64,000 nucleotides of DNA from Phycomyces blakesleeanus NRRL 1555(-) (lineage: Eukaryota > Mucoromycota > Mucoromycetes > Mucorales > Phycomycetaceae), in the NCBI RefSeq assembly GCF_001638985.1, contig NW_017265156.1, positions 620,001-684,000 of the forward strand, written 5' to 3'. The position numbers and the translations under genes were made by a program. The notes beneath the pieces are model-generated. The model was not told the origin of the DNA, searched no databases, and saw only the letters and a list, made by a program, of their open reading frames with translations. This document shows, piece by piece, positions 61,730 through 64,000 of the stretch (position 1 is the stretch's first letter; each line of letters begins with the position of its first letter).

Positions 61730-63129
61730 GTATTTAATGATCTTAACCCAGCACGTTGATCCATAGTGGATCCAATGATTTCTTGGTTTCTTGATTTCTT
61801 GATTTGCAATTATTTATATTGATGTGATTAAATAAATAATTGAATTTTGCGGGAAGTTTAAATATAAATACAAATATGAATATAGACTAGCAGGGTCCTC
61901 TTATTTTATTTATTATATAAAATAAGATAAAAACGTGGCGTGGCGTGGTATAGTATAGTATAGTATATTAGAGCTTGGCATAGTTTACTATACTTTAGTA
62001 TAGTTTAGTATTTAGATTTACATGACAATAGGAATAGGAGCTACAGGGCAGAGCTGCAGAAATTATCAAAATATTTAATGTCTTTGTAAAGACAGATCAG
62101 GTCTAGGTTCTTCAATAAGATAAATAAATTCAAATATATATATATATATATATGTATACAAATATTAAAGTACTCCATTTTATATGTAAGAGCATTTTCA
62201 TAGGCACAAATCCATAGCAACAGTAGCAAATAAATATATATATATAGTAAAATAGAAAACGAACAATCAGAAATAAATACAAAGGGGGATACAGGGAAAG
62301 GGAAGAGGGGTAAAAGGTTCAGGCTCAGGCACAAGAAAAAGAAAAGTACTATGTCTTATTGGTCAACTTGGATTGACTAAATCTGTAAAATAAATCAACC
62401 CACATATACATATATATATAGTGTTTTATTAATCTCTACCGACTATCAATACCAATGATAATATGCGCGTGAGTTTATCTTAATGTGTATTGGTGTATGG
62501 GCTATATACATATGTTCATGCTCCATGTTCCATGTTCCATTTCCGTGTCGGTGTCAGTGTCGGTGTCGGTATCCATGGTCATGTCTGTGTCTGTGTTTGA
62601 CATCTAAATCTAGTAATAAAAACATATACATATTTTATGGCTATATGTATAAATAAATTAGACAAAAAAAAGAGCATATTAAAAAATGCTATTTGTGTCT
62701 ATAAAATACACATCATTTACATACATACATACATACATACATATATCACACACAAACGCACATTCAAATCAAAATCAAAATCAAACAAATAAATAAATAA
62801 ACAAACAAACAAGCAAGCAGAAGAATAAGACTAAAACTAAGATTATGAATAAGATGGCAAAATGTAAAAGAGGGTAAGAAATCTAAAGTAAAGTAAAGGG
62901 TTTGAATATAAAAAGAAGATGGAGGTGGGGATCCTATTTTATTTTGGTAAAAAAGAAAAGCTCATTGACGGACACAATTTTTTTTAACGTCACCACGAAA
63001 GACGGCCTTGGATTTGTATTGGGTTGTGCAACAGTTTTCTTTTTTTTTCTTTTTTTTTAGGCAAGGGAAATATTAGACTGCTTCTTCACGTCTCTTCATC
63101 ATCACATACTATCAATCGTCAACGCATCG
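58670..63129. other. 4.5-kb intergenic region with a MITE and many microsatellites
   Basis: It holds the foldback element at 59110-59405, described separately. An open frame at 59732-59926 has a weak retropepsin-like look. Repeats include ATGT units near 61700-61725, TATAG units near 61950-61970, a degenerate GTGTCG array near 62545-62600 and ATAC units near 62718-62742. No intact gene is recognised. Confidence 0.5.
59110..59405. mobile_element. palindromic MITE, PIF/Harbinger-like (TTA target duplication)
   Basis: A 296-bp element with perfect 16-bp terminal inverted repeats GAGCATCTTCAGCAGT (59110-59125 and its complement at 59390-59405). It is flanked by TTA on both sides (59107-59109 and 59406-59408). 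Inside are a second inverted pair (59190-59204 and 59321-59335) and a perfect 34-bp central palindrome at 59251-59284. It has no coding capacity. A 3-bp TTA duplication is the hallmark of PIF/Harbinger elements and Tourist-like MITEs. Confidence 0.88.
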
Positions 63130-63640
63130 ATGACTGATCGCCGTAGCGGTATGGTTCAAGCATACGGCTATCCTTCAGCAACCGGGACAACACAAATAGT
63201 TTCTAGAGCGGTGGCGGCTGCAGCTGCCAATAGTCATCATTCCAATCGCAAAGCAGGCCGAGGCTCCAATCGATACTCGGTCTCGGTGCTGTATTCAATG
63301 GCAGCCGAACAGGACAATGAGGTTGAAGATGAACTAGCACAAGGCAAGACACAACTCATCTATTCGTCTTTTTATTTTATTACTGTTATATTCTTATTAC
63401 ATGCTTTTATTCACTCATTCTACCCATATTAAACACATTATTATATCTATATACAACAACAGCTCAACGACAGCTGAGAGACCTAAAATCAAAAATCTCG
63501 GCCCAATCCAAAAAAAACTTTGTCCTAGAGCGAGACGTTCGCTATCTTGACTCTCGAATTGCTTTACTTATCCAAAATAGAATTGCTTTGGCAGAGGTAC
63601 TTTTCTTGAAACTTTTCTTTTCTTTTCTTTTTTTGAAGAA

Positions 63641-63675
<35 letters not shown>

Positions 63676-63961
63676 AATCTACAAATGAATTAATAAATGA
63701 ATTATCTTGTAGCAAACTGAAATGGCATCGCATTTGGAGGAGCACGGTGATGCAGAAACGGACTTTTATCCAGACGATCGAAAGCTTCAACAATATGGAA
63801 ATCTTTTATTTATCTTACAGAGTGAACCAAGACACATTGCCACCCTTTGTAGATTAGTCAGTTTATCAGAAATCGACACTCTTCTTCAAACAGTCATGTT
63901 CACTCTTTATGGAAACCAGTATGAAAGCAGAGAAGAACATTTACTATTAACCATGTTTCAG
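63130..63961 (+). CDS. IQGAP-type Ras GTPase-activating protein, 5' part
   Basis: Three exons (63130-63343, 63463-63596, 63713-63961) encode the first 199 or so residues, and a GTAAAA donor at 63962 leads out of the window. The N-terminus is Ala/Ser-rich and basic. A helical segment ([17 protein letters not shown]) precedes the start of the GRD-type RasGAP domain. That start contains [19 protein letters not shown], then [16 protein letters not shown] and [11 protein letters not shown], characteristic of IQGAP-related RasGAPs such as fission yeast Gap1. Such proteins switch Ras off and influence polarity. The arginine finger would lie beyond the window. Intron 1 starts GCAAGA (63344), and no GT donor in this stretch keeps the frame, so it is a likely GC-AG intron. 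Confidence 0.88.
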
Positions 63962-64000
63962 GTAAAAGGAAAATATATATATAAAAGAAGCAAAAAAATA

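Noticed and set aside
1..64000. CRISPR arrays, operons or bacterial regulatory sites
   Set aside because: No regularly spaced repeats of that kind exist; the DNA is intron-rich eukaryotic sequence.

Overview
This is nuclear DNA of an early-diverging fungus, most probably Mucoromycota (Mucorales-like). The DNA is AT-rich and full of microsatellites. Nearly every gene is cut by several short spliceosomal introns, and the recognisable proteins are opisthokont housekeeping proteins: S3, S6, eIF4E, NOP10, RRP46, Ras, MSH3. The long TEX10-type IPI1, the ASX-homology protein, the lone Tc1-type DNA-binding protein and the fungal-type regulator fit an early-diverging fungus better than yeast. The species assignment is inference. 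Gene models were spliced by eye from GT/GC...AG junctions and protein family continuity.

Layout. 1-15.4 kb: a Vip1-like RRM protein (+), IPI1/TEX10 ribosome-biogenesis protein (-), a MAM3/CNNM membrane protein (+) and a short Tc1-paired-type HTH gene (+). 15.4-21.7 kb: a gene-poor, repeat-rich stretch. 21.7-31 kb: a CLIP-170/Tip1-type microtubule plus-end protein (-), a disordered protein with a PNRC/Edc1 decapping-activator motif (+) and ribosomal protein S3 (+). 30.6-40.1 kb: MSH3 (-), a Tc1-like transposon with recognisable ends and a dead transposase just upstream of MSH3, and a bacterial-type L-lactate permease (-). 40-43 kb: intergenic with a second Tc1 relic. 43-55.3 kb: a compact cluster with NOP10 (+), RRP46 (+), an ASXH protein (-), a small membrane protein (-), an unrecognised Cys-motif protein (+), Ras (-), a fungal_trans-domain regulator without a visible zinc cluster (-) and eIF4E (-). 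55.3-64 kb: S6 (+), a long intergenic region holding a palindromic PIF/Harbinger-like MITE, and the 5' part of an IQGAP-type RasGAP (+) running off the window.

Themes. Several genes serve ribosome production and translation: S3, S6, IPI1, NOP10, RRP46 and eIF4E. Others cover mRNA turnover (RRP46, the PNRC-motif protein), Ras signalling (Ras and a RasGAP 13 kb apart) and genome maintenance (MSH3). They are not an operon or a single pathway. The most unusual signals are at the splicing level. There is an apparent 3-nt exon supplying one conserved Phe codon of S3, a 14-nt exon in the MAM3 gene, and at least six introns that appear to use GC-AG boundaries. The Ras intron and the second LctP case are the clearest of these, because the conserved reading frame leaves no GT alternative. 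The lactate permease looks like an old acquisition from bacteria that now carries eight introns.
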